64,000 nt of DNA from Emmonsiellopsis sp. PD_33 (GCA_032988165.1 JANTQF010000057.1:62001-126000), one strand, 5' to 3'; shown: positions 35,860 through 47,609, counted from the first letter of the stretch. Translations and numbers: made by a program. Notes: generated by a model from the letters alone, not told the origin.

Positions 35860-36993
35860 TCACCCCGCAAACTCAAACTTTGGCTGTCCCTTAATCCCCG
35901 CCGCGGGCTTATACAAAAACATATGCCCCCCATCATCTACCTGGCGGGGTTCTGGGTTCCGGTCCTTCCCCGTGGCAACAAAAATAATATCCCAATTGCG
36001 GCCGCCCCAAGTTGTGCAGGCCATATTTCGCGCGGTGAAGATGATGTCCTTGAGATGCTTGCCTTCGGGACTGAAGACCATCACTCGGTCAGAGTCGAAG
36101 ACAGCAATCCAGAGGTTTCCGTCCGTGCTGTTTGTTGGGGTTTGTTAGCAGGGGTTCAGAGAATGTCAGGGGGTCAAGGGCGGACGTACTCTACTACCAT
36201 TCCATCGGGTTCTCCGTAGGTGGATCGACGGTCAATGAGAATCCGTCTGTTCGAGATGTTTCCAGATTCGAGGTCGAAGTCGTATGCGTATACGATCATG
36301 GCGACGGAGTCGTTGAAGTACACTGGAATTCAACCATTATTCAACATCACATCATCTCGGGGCAAGACAAGACAAGAAAACATGCTCCATACTGGTCTTA
36401 TTATCCGGACTCCACGCCAGCCCGTTGCCGCAAATAATCCCCTTCTCCATCTCATGCAGACTGCCGTCAGGATCATATCTCCACAGCCTCCCCCTTGGCT
36501 CCCCATAGCTTGCCGGCAACTTATTCGGCCCATACGCCATGGCCTTCTTATCGATCTCCGCCAACCAAAACCGCCCCTTTGCATCAACCCCGCCATCATT
36601 AAAGCGCAACTCATCCCGCTGAGCCGTCGGGATGATCTCCTTGACAACCTCAAACTTGCCCGTGGCCTCATCCAGGAAGCAGACGCCCTGATAATACGCC
36701 GCGATGTAGCTGCCCGGCTTCCCCTGGCGGAAGAAGGCAACCGTGACGCTGTCTTCGAGCTTGACAATGCGCGCGCGGCCCTTGGCGGCGCCGGTGTCTG
36801 GATCGACTTCCAGAATGTGCAGCTCGGCGGGATCCTGGAGGCAGTCGACCCAGTGGAGGGTTGAGTCGCTGGCGCGGTAGATGGGGGCTTCTCCTAGGAC
36901 CATGGGGGGGTCGCACTTATAGAAGGGAGCGCCGCCGTCAATGGGCGCTTCGAGGGGCCCAGGGCCAGGGCGGGGTGGTGCTGTTGCGGCCAT
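35860..36993 (-). CDS. SMP-30/gluconolactonase/LRE-like protein
   Basis: Six-bladed beta-propeller of the SMP-30/gluconolactonase family, usually a divalent-metal lactone hydrolase of sugar-acid metabolism. Exons: 36993-36393, 36322-36190 and 36127-35860, giving 333 residues, close to the family norm. Metal-site motifs are present: LGEAPIYR near the N-terminus (GExPxW-like), RFNDGGVDAKGRFW with the Asn and Asp, CGNGLAWSPDNKT, and STYGEPDGMVVDTDGNLWIAVF with the Asp, restored only after splicing with a GTACGT donor. The N-terminus MAATAPPRPGPGP has no signal, so it is probably cytosolic. The C-terminal ARNMACTTWGGRNWDIIFVATG is a conserved propeller closure. The exact lactone substrate cannot be told. 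It diverges from the NCS1 transporter across a 909-base promoter. Confidence 0.92.
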
Positions 36994-37902
36994 GATGGGA
37001 AGGAATTAATAGTTGATATCTAGTTCGAGAGGCCAGCAATGGTGTTTTGTTTCCATCAGGGGGGACTTTTTATATATACCGCGTCTCTATCCGGCGCCAT
37101 CAGTCCATCCCGCGCTGCTCAACATCGAAGTTCGGGTCAGATGGACCCCATATCTGATGGCATTGCCCCTCAATTACGTCGGTGTCACGGCATTTAGAGC
37201 CAAGAAGCGCAAGCAATCCCCATTTATGCCTATCTAACCCCGCGTTTGTGTCCACAAGGGCATCGCTAAGGAGTTACGCGTGGGATATTTGCTATTTTTT
37301 CCCACGTTGCATCCCACCTACCAACGGTTATCAATCACGGTCGTCGCTCACAAGAGACAGCCTGCGATAAGCCAATGAAAAGGATCCAGCGCGGACGAGT
37401 GAGGAGCGCAAAGCATATCCCCACCGACCAAGACCGGTTCGACCGTTTGAAACCCGCCAGCCAAACAGCGCCTATGAGCGGCCGCGCTAACGAGACGGGA
37501 TGCTATCCGCGTCCTCGGCTATTGAGAGCTGGTGGAGAACCGCCGAGGACTAGCCGGCTAGCGCTTTGATATCGGCTCCATGATTTGAGACCAGGGGCTG
37601 GAAGCCAGGATGGAAGCTTTCCCCAGACACACCCAGCGGGCGATGCCTGTCTGTCTGTCTGTCTGGGATGGCGCGGCTTGCAGGGGCCTGATTGCAGCTA
37701 TCCTGAAGAAAACGATGGACTGTCGCTCCTTATCTGCTGGCATGATTCCCGGCTATTCCCTCCCGGCAGGGGTGGTTATGCTTTCTGGGACCTGCTTATT
37801 CTCCTCCTTCGCTGCCTCCGTTGTGCATGGAAGGGCTGGTATTTTTTATATATATATATTCTTTGAATAAACCAGCGGTCCCTTGTTTTCTACTTTGGAG
37901 AC
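36994..37902. promoter_or_regulatory. Divergent promoter of the SMP-30 gene and the NCS1 transporter, with GATA-type sites
   Basis: Four HGATAR sites (GATA-factor consensus) are visible: CTATCT at 37230-37235, TTATCA at 37328-37333, CGATAA at 37365-37370 and TTATCT at 37730-37735, plus a CCAAT at 37372-37376. A CTGT tetranucleotide repeat lies at about 37647-37665. NCS1 purine/pyrimidine transporters in Aspergillus are subject to nitrogen-regulated transcription through the GATA factor AreA, so this fits; the effect here is inferred. Open frames in the stretch look like chance. Confidence 0.35.
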
Positions 37903-39969
37903 ATGACTTCTCCACCTTCCCGTGGTGAGCGGGTCAAAACGGCCTTCAGCTCCTGGCATAACTTCCACGATGCAATGAAGCTGCACGGCGCCTCGTCGAG
38001 TCTGATGAATGAGGATCTCATCCCGACGCCCCCTGAGAAACGCACGTGGAAGACGCTGGATTTTTTCAATTACTGGTATTGTTCCCAGGACTTGGAGCCC
38101 AAGCCGGCAAGGAGAATATATACTAATAACAATGAATACTACAGGTGGAGTGAAGCATGGGCCGTTGCAACATGGTCTGTCGGATCGACTCTTATCACGC
38201 TGGGCGCAACGGTCCGCGATGCGCTGCTGGTTGTCGCATTTGCGAATATAATGTGTGCCGTCGTGATCGTGCTGAATGGTCGGGCTGCGGCGAGATATCA
38301 TATTGGGTATCCGGTGCTTTCTAGGACGAGTTTTGGGATCTATGGACAGTATTTTGTTGTCATATTGCGTGCGCTGCTGGGTGTTATTTGGGGTATGTCT
38401 ACACAACTTCTCTGGCGGGATATGTACTGATGATGTCTTCATTCTGATTATAGGAGGCGTGACTCTATACTATGAGGCCGAGTTTATCTCCATCTGTCTC
38501 CGCTGTATATTCCCCGGCTGGATGAATCTACCAAATAACATCCCCGCGGTGCGCAGGCCTCCCCCCTGCCTATCTACGTATAACCATGTCTAATACCCAC
38601 ATCTATAACAGAGCCAACACATCACCACCCAAGTAATGGTCTCCTTCTTCCTCGCCTTCCTCTTCGCCATCCCCTTCATGTTCATCCACCCGACCAAAAT
38701 CCGGCACCTCTTCAACATCAAATCCATCATCGTGCCGCTAGCCTGCATGGGCATCGTGATCTGGGCCACCACCGCCAACGGCGGCGTATCAGCCGACAAA
38801 CTCGTCGACGAGTCGAAAAAGCCCTCGACCGCCGTCTTCGCATGGGGCATCATTGGCCAGTTTAACGCCGTGGTGGGCGCAACCTCTGCCCTGATTGTCA
38901 CCGTGCCTGATCTGGCGCGGTACTCGAAGACGAAGAACGCGCAGTTTTACGGCCAGGCGCTGGGGCTGCCGCTTTCGCAGACGATATGCGGGGCATTTGG
39001 GATTATTACCACCGTGAGTCCTGTTATAAACGAGCAGCTGCGTCTACTGTAGCTAATACAAATTAAATCCCCTGCAGGCCGCCCTCATGAACATGTACGG
39101 CGAAGCCTACTGGAATCCGTATGACATGCTAAACGGCATCCTCGACCACACATATACCCCCAAAGCACGGGCGGGGGTATTTTTCGCCGCGGCCTCCATG
39201 GCGTTCTCCTGCCTGTGCACATCCATCGCGACAAACGTCTTCCCCTTCGCGGCAGACATCACCTGTCTTGCGCCGAAATACGTAAATATCGTCCGCGGCC
39301 AGTTTATCTGGTTGATTCTTGCGTTTGCGATTGTTCCATGGTGTGTTTCGTCCCCGTTCCTGCATATATATATATATATATATATATAAATGTCCCCCCT
39401 ATCCCATCCCCAACAGCAAAAGAAACCCCTAACAAACCCACCCACCCAGGCGCATCGTCGCAACAGCCAACGGCTTCCTCAGCTTCCTCTCAGGCTACAG
39501 CATCTTCCAAGGCCCCGTCGCCGCCATAATGCTAGTCGACTACTTCATCATCCGACGGGGGAACCTGCACATCCCGGACGTCTTCCTCGGCACTCCCGCG
39601 AGCAGATACTTCTACACCAAGGGAGCGAACGTGCGCGCATTCGCGGCCTTTGTCATTGGCTTTCTCCTCCCGCTGCCCGGGTTTGTGGGCAGTTTTGGCC
39701 ACAAGGTTGATGAGGCGGCGACGCATATGTTTAATCTGGGGTGGGTGTTGAGTTTTTTGGTGGGCGGCGTGGCGTATTGGGGGATTTGTTTGGTGTGGAG
39801 GGTGCCGGGGGATGATGGGGAGGGGGGGTTTGAGGAGAGGGTGGAGGAGGCGGAGGGGGTGGTGTTGGGTGTGGGGGGTGTTGAGGAGGGGAGTGCGAGT
39901 GGGAGTGGGAGTGGGAGGGAGCCGAAGGATTCTGCGGAGGGGGAGGAGTATGGGGGGAGAGTGGTGTGA
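37903..39969 (+). CDS. NCS1-family nucleobase/related permease (Fur-type)
   Basis: Nucleobase:cation symporter-1, plasma-membrane uptake of uracil, allantoin, thiamine or related compounds. Six exons (37903-38075, 38145-38392, 38454-38548, 38612-39013, 39078-39340, 39450-39969) give 566 residues. About 12 hydrophobic helices are visible. Family marks include TLDFFNYWWSEAWAVATW (after removal of the first 69-nt intron, which has no stop), VLSRTSFGIYGQYFVV, GGVTLYYEAEFISICLR, the GQFNAVVGATSALIVTVPDLARYSK helix/loop, and PVAAIMLVDYFIIRRGNLHIPDVF near the end. This places it in the Fur rather than the Fcy subgroup. The C-terminal tail is Glu/Gly/Ser-rich with no homology. The fifth intron holds a (TA)n tract at 39365-39387. 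It converges with cytidine deaminase, possibly relevant to pyrimidine salvage, but the substrate is not determined. Confidence 0.92.
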
Positions 39970-40406
39970 TGGTGTTGTCTGTTGTCCCTTGGTTCGTTCG
40001 TTGTTCCCTTCTCACTCAGGGGTTTTTGATTTGTTTGGTTGGTTGGTTGGTGTGGATTGGAGTTCTTTTCGTTTCGTATGTTAAGATATCCCAGTGGGGA
40101 TTTTATACCCATCTAGTTTTTTGTTCGTTCGTTCGTTCGCTTCGACTTTTCCTCAAGCCAGGTTTATTTTATATAGATGAGGATAGATAGAGGGATGGAT
40201 AGATACAGCATGCACTGGTACCTACATATACATATACATTTATCATATCAATCCCGCTCATTCATCGAAATCAAATAAAATAGCTATGACCATCCCCGCT
40301 AACTAGTCATCCCACAATGAAGTCCCCACCTCTAGATATGCCAAAAACAACCTAACCCCCCCTCCCCAAAACCCGATTCCTTGATACCAGCCCCTCCTCC
40401 ACAACT
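39970..40406. other. Convergent 3' flanks of the NCS1 and cytidine deaminase genes
   Basis: T-rich trailer of the transporter, with GTTCGTTCGTTCG and GGTTGGTTGG repeats, then the C/A-rich trailer of cytidine deaminase. No gene is seen. Confidence 0.4.
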
Positions 40407-41406
40407 TCACTCCCGCATCGGAAGATCCTCCGGCCCAAACGAATCCGGAAGCAACTGTCGCCATCCATTTAATCAGCATAAACACTCCCAAACACACATA
40501 TATATAAAAAAACAGAAAGGAAGAAACCCACCTCCCCCATCGTCTTCACCACAAACTTCCCCTCCCCATCATACATATAGACCGGGAACGAAGGCGTTGT
40601 GAATTCCCTCATGCTACACACATACATACACACACATCGAGCCGGGCACGTTAGTACTAGTACTATCATTCATCACCATTGATTCAGATCAGATCACTCC
40701 AAACTCCCCGTAGAAGGAGAAGAAGGAGAAGAAGAAGAAGAAGACAAGCGAAACAGTGGGAAACAAGGGACGGGGGGGACATACAACTGCCTACACATCC
40801 CACACGGCGACGCACCAGGCGTGATATCCGTCGCGACGGCGATGGCTTTGAACGATTTATGGCCGGCGACCTAGTTAGTTGTTTTGTGTTAGTAGCCTGA
40901 ACGTAGCAATGATAATACATCCATCCATCCATCCATCCATCCATGCATGTAGATAACTATCAGCCTGGCCTGGCCTGCTCGACGTTGACATATGTAGACT
41001 AGATACTATATCCCCGCCTCGAACTTCTCCCTCCCCCCAAAGAACGCAACCAACCAGCCCCTCACAACCCCCTCAATAGTAAATAAGAGATAGTAAAATA
41101 AGAAAACGAACATAACATACCACCGCCGTCCCAAACGCACACCTCTCCGCACAAACGCCCACGGGATACGAGACATTCTCCACGTTCGCGCCGACGATGA
41201 ACTCCCCTGTTTCCGTGAGGAGGCAGGCGCCGACGCGGAATTTGCTGTATGGGCCTATTTTGATTAAGATTGAGATTAGTGGGTTGGGTATGGTGCGTGG
41301 GTTGGGTTGGGTTATGGATGAACGAACAGTGCGCGACCTCCTTTGCGGCGATGGCTTTTGCGGAGAGGGTGGTGAGTTCGGCGGGGGTGAGGGGGGAGGG
41401 GGACAT
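40407..41406 (-). CDS. CDD1: Cytidine deaminase
   Basis: Zinc hydrolase that converts cytidine or deoxycytidine to uridine or deoxyuridine in pyrimidine salvage. Five short exons on the minus strand (41406-41328, 41254-41121, 40870-40785, 40613-40532, 40454-40407) give 142 residues, the normal size of the homotetrameric form. Splicing restores [19 protein letters not shown], then [21 protein letters not shown] with the zinc Cys and catalytic Glu (CAE), then [15 protein letters not shown] with the PCxxC zinc ligands, and the end [16 protein letters not shown]. Introns 2 and 3 carry simple repeats: an (ATCC)n tract at about 40918-40944 and an AGAAGG-type purine tract at about 40707-40745. The enzyme sits tail-to-tail with the NCS1 transporter. 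Confidence 0.95.
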
Positions 41407-42093
41407 TTTGGGTGGTTGGTTTTTAGCTGGGGAAGGGTATGTGTGTATGGATAGATGGATGGATGGATGTGTGTTTATAGTTTCGGTGGGAGAGGGTAGG
41501 AGAGCGGGAGGGTGGTTATTTGGGTGGTTTTGAGGGGTTTATCTTGATTTATATACGAGATAGATGTAGGTGAGCGGATTAAGGTTGTGGACGGCGGATC
41601 CCGATGGGATTAGAATTAGAATTTACAGAATTCAAAATTGACGACGGGGTTACATTGGTGTTTATTTGACGGGCAGTGGACTATTAGTTGCGGGGTCAAT
41701 TATTTAATTGATTTATTTTTCTTTTCTTCTCTTCTCAAATAACTTTTATCTCTACATACCAACTGTATAATGCTTTTCTTTCATCCGAAAAACACCCAAG
41801 TGAATCAACCCAAAATGAAGCAAAATAGATCTATCAAGCTATGTAAATGGCTGGATGATATACCGGAAATATGGAAAGAAACCAGACAAAACGAAGATAG
41901 ACAAATACGAAAATGCTGGTCATAAATCAGCCATCAATACCGAGCCAGCCCGATCAAATAAACACCCGTTCGCCAGGACATACCCCGGAAAAAAGACACC
42001 ACAGCAATTAGAAAAGAAAAAGACGTCTAGAGGTAAAGTGGGTAAAGTGAGGTGGACGGAATAGGAAATCAACGTCATAATATGTAGTCAGGG
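41407..42093. other. Cytidine deaminase promoter and ornithine-carrier trailer
   Basis: The first part, next to 41406, contains ATGG repeats and is the cytidine deaminase leader. The AT-rich remainder belongs to the trailer of the minus-strand carrier gene ending at 42094. An open frame at 41855-42064 is Lys-rich and probably chance. Confidence 0.4.
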
Positions 42094-43169
42094 TTATAGA
42101 TAATGGCGCAGCGCTTCATAAATCGTAAAGATGAAGGCTGAACTCGGCGCTGATCGCGCACAGGTGATTCCGCAACCGCGGTACAGCCCCGCGAGGCCCT
42201 GCTGTTTCCAAACCGTCTTCCCCACGGCCCAGAAATTGCGGCGTCTGGCGTCGCCAACTGTATGGGTAATGTCCTCTGTCTGCATGCGCGACTTTATCGT
42301 GTCGGCCGGATAGAAGATGAAATTGTAACTGACGCCTGCTGCGGCGCCTGCGAGCATGCGCTGATACACAGCGAGCGGTGGGGCTGGGGCGTCCGTGGCT
42401 GGGTCGAGTTTCGAGGCGTTGTGTTGTTTGAAGAAAGCCACCACCCCCTCGTAACTCCCGAACCAAGCGGCAGAACCGCCCGTTTCACGGATCAGCGTCC
42501 CCATTTGGCCGCGCCAGAAGCCTAGCAGCCCGTCGTGGCGGAAAACGGACGCGATGAGAGCCAGGGGCCCGGGCGCCTTGTGGCCAATGCTGCTACCGGG
42601 GGGCACCTGCATCTTGCATTTGATGAGCTCGACAGGGGTCAAGAGGAGAGAGGTGAAGGCTCCCGAGGCGGCACCGCAGACGAGGAGTGCGGATTGCGGG
42701 AGCTCGGACACGGAGGGGTACATGGTTGTCTTCAGGAACTCTTGTGTTACACGGTAGCTGAAGAACAAGCTGCTTGTCTCGAGGGCGGCACCCACGAGCG
42801 GGGCACTGATACCCCGATACAGGCCATTGATGCCGGCGGCCTGGAAGGACTGGCGAAAGCAGTCGATGGGGCCCTTGTAGCGGAGGGGGATGCCATCTGG
42901 CTGGGACTGGAGGCGCACTTTGACGGTGTCGAAGGGGTATTCTATGAACTTGCCCGCAATGCCAGCGGTCTAGTAAAGGCAGTCAGACCATGTATGTGAC
43001 AGAATACACACACACACAGACACAAACAGGAACAGACAGAGCATACCGAACCATACACCACGTCCTTCAACGCCTCGACGCCCTGGTGCGTGGTCGAGGG
43101 GAAATCGGGCAGCTCCACCGCCATTTCATTTTCAATGGCGCGCGGAACCTGTGGTTTCACAGCGTCCAT
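42094..43169 (-). CDS. ORT1: Mitochondrial ornithine carrier (ORT1/AmcA-like)
   Basis: Mitochondrial carrier that exports ornithine to the cytosol for arginine synthesis. Exons 43169-43047 and 42969-42094 give 332 residues. Three SLC25 signatures are in place: YPFDTVKVRLQ, TPVELIKCKMQ and YPADTIKSRMQ, each opening a two-helix repeat. The segment GAALETSSLFFSYRVTQEFL is characteristic of the ornithine/basic amino-acid carrier clade (yeast Ort1, Neurospora arg-13). The start at 43169 is the second in-frame ATG; an earlier one adds only a Cys/Ser leader and is less likely. The first exon, about 41 residues, is acidic and precedes the first repeat. It diverges from CGR1. Other carriers of the same subfamily are possible, but the match to ornithine carriers is good. 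Confidence 0.9.
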
Positions 43170-43807
43170 CGGGCAGGCGGGGCAGAGAGCGAGGGAGAAA
43201 AGAGAAAATTGAGTATACAAGGGGGTGTTATCGGAAGAGCATCGTAGAGTCCTGGAAGAGACTGGGAAGGGCGTCAGAGACGGAGCGGTGGAGGAGAAGC
43301 GGTGGTGGTGGTGATGGTGGTGGTGGGACGACCGACATCATACGGAAGAGGCCTGCATGTTCTCTGAGGGAACAGCGCGGTATATTACAGCGGGCGGTGG
43401 AGACAGACAGCCACGCGAGTCGCAGCAGCAGAGCGGCCGGCGTATTGGCGAACGAGCGGGAATGGCGGGCTGAGACTGAAATTTGGAGCTGGCGGGGGCG
43501 GTTGTTGAGATTTCGAGATTTCGTCGGGTTGGCGGCGGTGATAAAGCGCCCAAAGCGGCTAGCGCGGAGGCAGCGGGGCCAGAATCGCCGAGATCCGGTT
43601 ATCTGATGGCGCTAAGATAATTGTAAATTACGCTAGTTACGCGACGTTACGCCAAGCCGCTACCCGGACTCTTAGTCAGCGCCAAGCATCTGGTTTTGCA
43701 AGAACCGCCGACCAACTTGAATCAACTGGCAGCAAGGGATAATTCAATTTGTCTTGCTGTGTCTTTGTCCTCCTTGTCCTGCCCTCCGCTGCCCTTCGCT
43801 GCCCGCC
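43170..43807. promoter_or_regulatory. Divergent promoter of ORT1 and CGR1
   Basis: About 640 bases between diverging starts. I see no clear AP-1/Gcn4 site (TGASTCA). The middle is GC-rich and has several GTTACG/TTACGC words near 43,620-43,660. A GTGGTG-type repeat lies near 43,303-43,325. No gene is seen. Confidence 0.3.
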
Positions 43808-44280
43808 ATGTCCGCTGCTGTCGAGACTGCCGCAAATGGCCCTGTCGCCCAACCCCCGTCCGGCATGCGCAAGAACGGTCTGTCTCCCCCCCATTAATTA
43901 GAGAGAACACCCTGCTGACTGCGCGGCGACAGGCAAAAACTGGCACGTCGCCAAAGCCGCCTTCCGCCCCACGTCCGGCCAGACGCCCTACGCCAAGCGG
44001 CTCGAGGAGCGCCGGAACAGGGAGGCCATGAAGGAGAAGGAGAAGGAGATGAAGGACGAGAAGGAGGCTGAGCGGCAGGTTGGTTCCCTCCCCCTGCGCT
44101 GAGTCTGGGAACTGTGCTGATGTTGGTTTCTGTCTGCAGCGACGGATACAGGCTATCAAAGACCGCCGCGCCGCCAAGGAGGAGAAGCTGCGGTACGAGA
44201 AGATGGCTGAGAAGATGCACCAGAAGCGCGTGGACAGGCTGCGGCGGAGGGAGAAGAGGAATAAGCTGCTCAAGTCGTGA
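43808..44280 (+). CDS. CGR1: rRNA-processing protein Cgr1
   Basis: Small basic nucleolar protein involved in ribosome assembly, in 60S maturation. Three exons (43808-43877, 43933-44078, 44140-44280) give 118 residues, the usual size. After [23 protein letters not shown] the protein reads [27 protein letters not shown], the conserved Cgr1 core, and then a Lys/Glu/Arg-rich helix ([18 protein letters not shown]) ending in [11 protein letters not shown]. The frame is maintained across both introns. A coiled-coil or single long helix with strong positive charge explains RNA binding. Confidence 0.93.
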
Positions 44281-44651
44281 GTGTGTGTGTGCTGGGTAAG
44301 AGGGGGTTGGGGTTTTGCATTTTCTGGAGTGCGGGCTGGCATTGGCGTTTTTGGAGATATCTATCTTTCGACTGTCTGTCTATACGGGGATTATGGTCGT
44401 TGATTTTATACCTAAGCATTAGTTTGTCTTTACACGAATCAAGTCATACTGAATACTCTCCATATAAACGTAAAGTGACGGGATTAAATGCCCATCTATG
44501 GCCATATTTAATCCATGCATCCGATAAATATCATTCTTGGCGCATTTATCTAGCCGCCAAGAACACCCTCTCCATCCAACAATTTACTACAACACGCATC
44601 TCCAGAACAGCCCTCCCCAACCCCTCCCCTATCTATGTATTTAAATATCCC
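44281..44651. other. CGR1 trailer and leader of the next gene
   Basis: Short spacer with the CGR1 3' end and a C/A-rich leader. Nothing else is seen. Confidence 0.35.
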
Positions 44652-46231
44652 ATGGCCTCCCTCACCGCCAAAGAACCCAACACATCCACCCATTCCACAC
44701 CCGCCGCCGTCCCGGGCATCCCACCGCCCCATAACCATGGTTCACCCCACACCCACTCCCAAACCCAACCCCAACAACACCTCTCCGCACATGGCCATGG
44801 CCTCCTCCCGCCAGAGTCGACCCGAGACAAACAACCCTCGAGCAGCCGTCGACGCCCCCACCGTCCGAAAATCCACACCCATCTAAGCCACTACCACGGC
44901 ATCCATCCCATCGACGACTCCTGGCTACACCACAGACAGCCCCATCTACGCCATCGCGAGCGAGAGCGAGAGCGAGACCGAGACCGTGACCGTGACCGTG
45001 CGCGGGACCGTGATCGTGATCGTGATCGCCACCAAGAACGAGACGGTGAGGCAAGCCACAATTCTCCACCGCGGAAGCAAAATCAAAACCAAAAACAAAA
45101 GGAGAAGAGCAAGGAGAAAGAGAAGCGCAAACACCGCAGCCACGGTCAGAAGCGACATGGGCATGGGCGTGGGTCGGCGGATCGATCTGGCTCTGGCTCT
45201 GGCTCTGGCTCTGGTTCTGGATCTGGATCTAGGTCGAGAGACGTGAGGGTTCATATACCCATACCCATACCCACGGCTAGGGCTAGGGGTGTTAGGGAAC
45301 ATGCTACGATGAGTTTACGGCCGGCGAAGTATGTTGGTAAGGAGAGGGAGGGGGAGGGCGATGGGATGGTGACGGGGCAGTCGGAGGGGAGTATGAGTGA
45401 GGTGGAGGGTATGGAGAGACGGCTGCCGTTTGGGAGGCGGAGGGGGGATATGATGATTACAATGGAGGATGTGAGGAGGGAGAGGAGCAGGCGGATGAGG
45501 GAGGAGGAGTAAGTTATCCCCTATAACCCCTATCTATATGAGTGTCTCTAACAGCCCAACCCAGAACAAACCTCTCAACCCTCTCCACCCTCTCCGCCCT
45601 CTCAACCTCCATAACCCGCCGCCTCGACACAACCTACTACAACCTGCTCGAAAAAATCACCTCCCTCCACTCCGCAATCTACTCCCTCCACTCCCTCCTC
45701 ACCACCACCTCAACCCTCCACACCTCCCTCACAACCTCCCTCTCCTCCCTCGCCCACACCACCACCCGCCAACTCGCCGACGTGCACGCCTTCGCCCCGC
45801 AACTCCGCCAGATCGAGGCGCTCGAGGCGCGCATGCGCGGGAGCGCGGAGAAGGCGATGGAGCTGAATAGGCGCCTAGAGGTGGTGAGGGGGAAGATTGA
45901 AGCGTGGGATCGGAGGGAGGGCGAGTGGCAGGATAGGGTTAGTAGGCGGTTGAGGGTCTTTTGGGCGGGTATGGTGGGGGTCGTGTTGATTTTGGTTGTG
46001 GCGTGGGCGGTGGAGCAGGTTAGGCCTGTGTCGTCTGCGTCGGTGGGGCTGGGGGAGCAAGGGGGTGTGGGGAGTAGTGTGAATATGTCCCTGGCTGATG
46101 GTGTTGCTGGGAATTCTACATTCGGGGCGGGTGAGGGGAGGGATGTCTGGTTGAGGAATCCGTTTGATGCTGCGGGGAATGGGAATGGGAATGAGACGGA
46201 TGGGGATAGGACGTGTCATAAGGAGCTGTGA
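44652..46231 (+). CDS. Low-complexity protein with C-terminal transmembrane segment
   Basis: Two exons (44652-45508, 45565-46231) give 507 residues. I do not recognise the family. The N-terminal half is His/Pro/Ser-rich, followed by an alternating RE/RD tract (HRERERERDRDRDRD) and a Lys/Gln-rich tract. A (GS)n tract comes next, encoded by repeated GGCTCT at about 45,187-45,235, and SRSRD. After the intron a Leu/Ser/Thr-rich stretch with heptads (TLSTLSALSTSITRRLDTTY, IYSLHSLLTTTSTLH) and a charged helix up to RRLEVVRGKIEAWDRR suggest coiled coil. A single hydrophobic segment, VFWAGMVGVVLILVVAWAV (about residues 403-421), and a short tail follow, so it is probably a tail-anchored or single-pass membrane protein with a cytosolic coiled-coil. 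The exon junction was placed by phase: GA plus A restores an in-frame Glu. Confidence 0.7.
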
Positions 46232-46860
46232 TTGATTGATTCCCTTCTGCTTTCTGGATTTGGATGGGAGGTGATTGTTTCAAACTCCCTTTCTTTGGCC
46301 GAAGTATTGCGCGGGCTAATGTAATTGCATAGTGGCCTGCCTACATATCTATCGACCTACCGAATATATGGAGGGCGGGGGGTGGGTATAGATATGATAT
46401 AGGTCCATGGCGAACCATTGATTTATTATTTGCTTTTAGTTTTGCATCATGATACCCAAACCATTCATTCATTCATTTACTCGATTGTTTTTTTTTTGCT
46501 AGGGCCTCAGCCCCCTTTTCCAGCCATTTGAAAAGAAAAGAAAAAGTGTGATGTATACAGCTACTAGTTATTATAGATAGGGTATCAGCTAAAGTCATAA
46601 CTGGTAATCTCCTTGCTTAGTCTAGAGATACATTGATATGAATATTTAATTATGTTAAGAATTCACGGTGGGATGAGGCGGGTATATTAACTTTACTACA
46701 TAACCACAGGAACTATGTTCCGCGTCTCTCCGTCACCTGAAAGGGGTAAATAATACCCTCTAACTTCCCTCCTGGAGGCGACTTTCCCGGCCGTTTTATG
46801 CGGACCAGAATGATGTCAGACCGCGCGATCAAAAACATTATTCTTTCGTCAACGAACAAA
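46232..46860. other. Spacer before the acetyltransferase gene
   Basis: Trailer of the previous gene and promoter of the next. The sequence becomes AT-richer from about 46,400. An in-frame ATG at 46798 precedes the preferred start of the acetyltransferase. No gene is seen. Confidence 0.35.
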
Positions 46861-47130
46861 ATGGCCTGCTCAATATCGATATCGATATCCTCCGTCGAAG
46901 CCCAGGACGTGGATTGCCTCGTGCGAAAAGTCGAATTTCCCGCACATCAAGATACCCTTCTCCACCGCTTGATGTTCCCGTGCTCAACAAATGGGCGGCA
47001 GCGGGAGCAAAGAGAAGAAGACGAAATCAGATGGACGATTGATAGGCTTCTTGAGACGGTTCGTCGGGGGGATGAAGCTCTGTACAAGGCGTGCGGAGAA
47101 GATGGATTGCCTGTTGGACTGATAGGCTGG

Positions 47131-47182
<52 letters not shown>

Positions 47183-47609
47183 GCCCAGGAGCTTTCGCAA
47201 AGAAGGGAGTGAAAAGCGAGGATTGCATTGACAGTGACCCGGTAGGCAAGTCTGGAGCTGGGGGGAGGCAGGGGGCAAAGTTGAACAGGGACAGCTTTCA
47301 CCCGCCCTCTTTGGATGTGGCTTCGTGGCTTGGTATCTCGAAACGGCTCAGAGAAGAGAGGCAACGAGTTCTTCAGGCTTGCCAACTTGGGGGGAATGGA
47401 ATATGCCGTAAGTAAGCCATTAATCAGTCAACTTGGATTTTTCTCCGGGCCTTGCTGACCTTTTTCTCACGTTAGGAACCACTTTCATGGCTGTGGATCC
47501 AAACCACCAACGTCAGGGTGTTGGGTCTACGCTGATGAAGATTTTCTGTGATTATGTTGATGGAAATGCACTGGACACCTTTGTTCTGTCCTCTCCTGCT
47601 GGTATATGA
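46861..47609 (+). pseudogene. GNAT acetyltransferase gene broken at the edge of the AT-rich block
   Basis: N-acetyltransferase of the GNAT superfamily. Exon 1 is 46861-47407 and exon 2 starts at 47476. The ATG at 46861 is preferred over 46798 because MACSISISISSVEAQD matches the usual start of this fungal subfamily. The acetyl-CoA motif A is intact in exon 2: MAVDPNHQRQGVGSTLMK. The frame meets a TGA at 47607-47609 right after SSPAG; reading through gives LYKFWF, similar to the RLY-x-KFGF that ends related proteins. The stop would be explained by CGA to TGA in an Arg codon. The C-terminal strand of the fold is therefore missing, and downstream is AT-rich repeat. Exon 1 also holds 17 consecutive Thr codons (47131-47181). 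A spliced continuation using the GT at 47602 is possible, but no matching exon is seen. Confidence 0.65.
47134..47181 (+). repeat. (ACT)16 microsatellite coding for poly-Thr
   Basis: Sixteen perfect ACT units after an ACC codon, in frame inside the acetyltransferase exon. The tract sits in a variable loop between conserved segments. Confidence 0.95.

Noticed and set aside
36994..38150. TPP riboswitch in the leader or first intron of the NCS1 gene, in case it is a thiamine transporter
   Set aside because: I found no CUGAGA-type core or matching stems.
4087..43807. Secondary-metabolite or mating-type cluster
   Set aside because: No polyketide synthase, NRPS, terpene cyclase, HMG or alpha-box gene is present; the genes are mixed housekeeping and transport functions.
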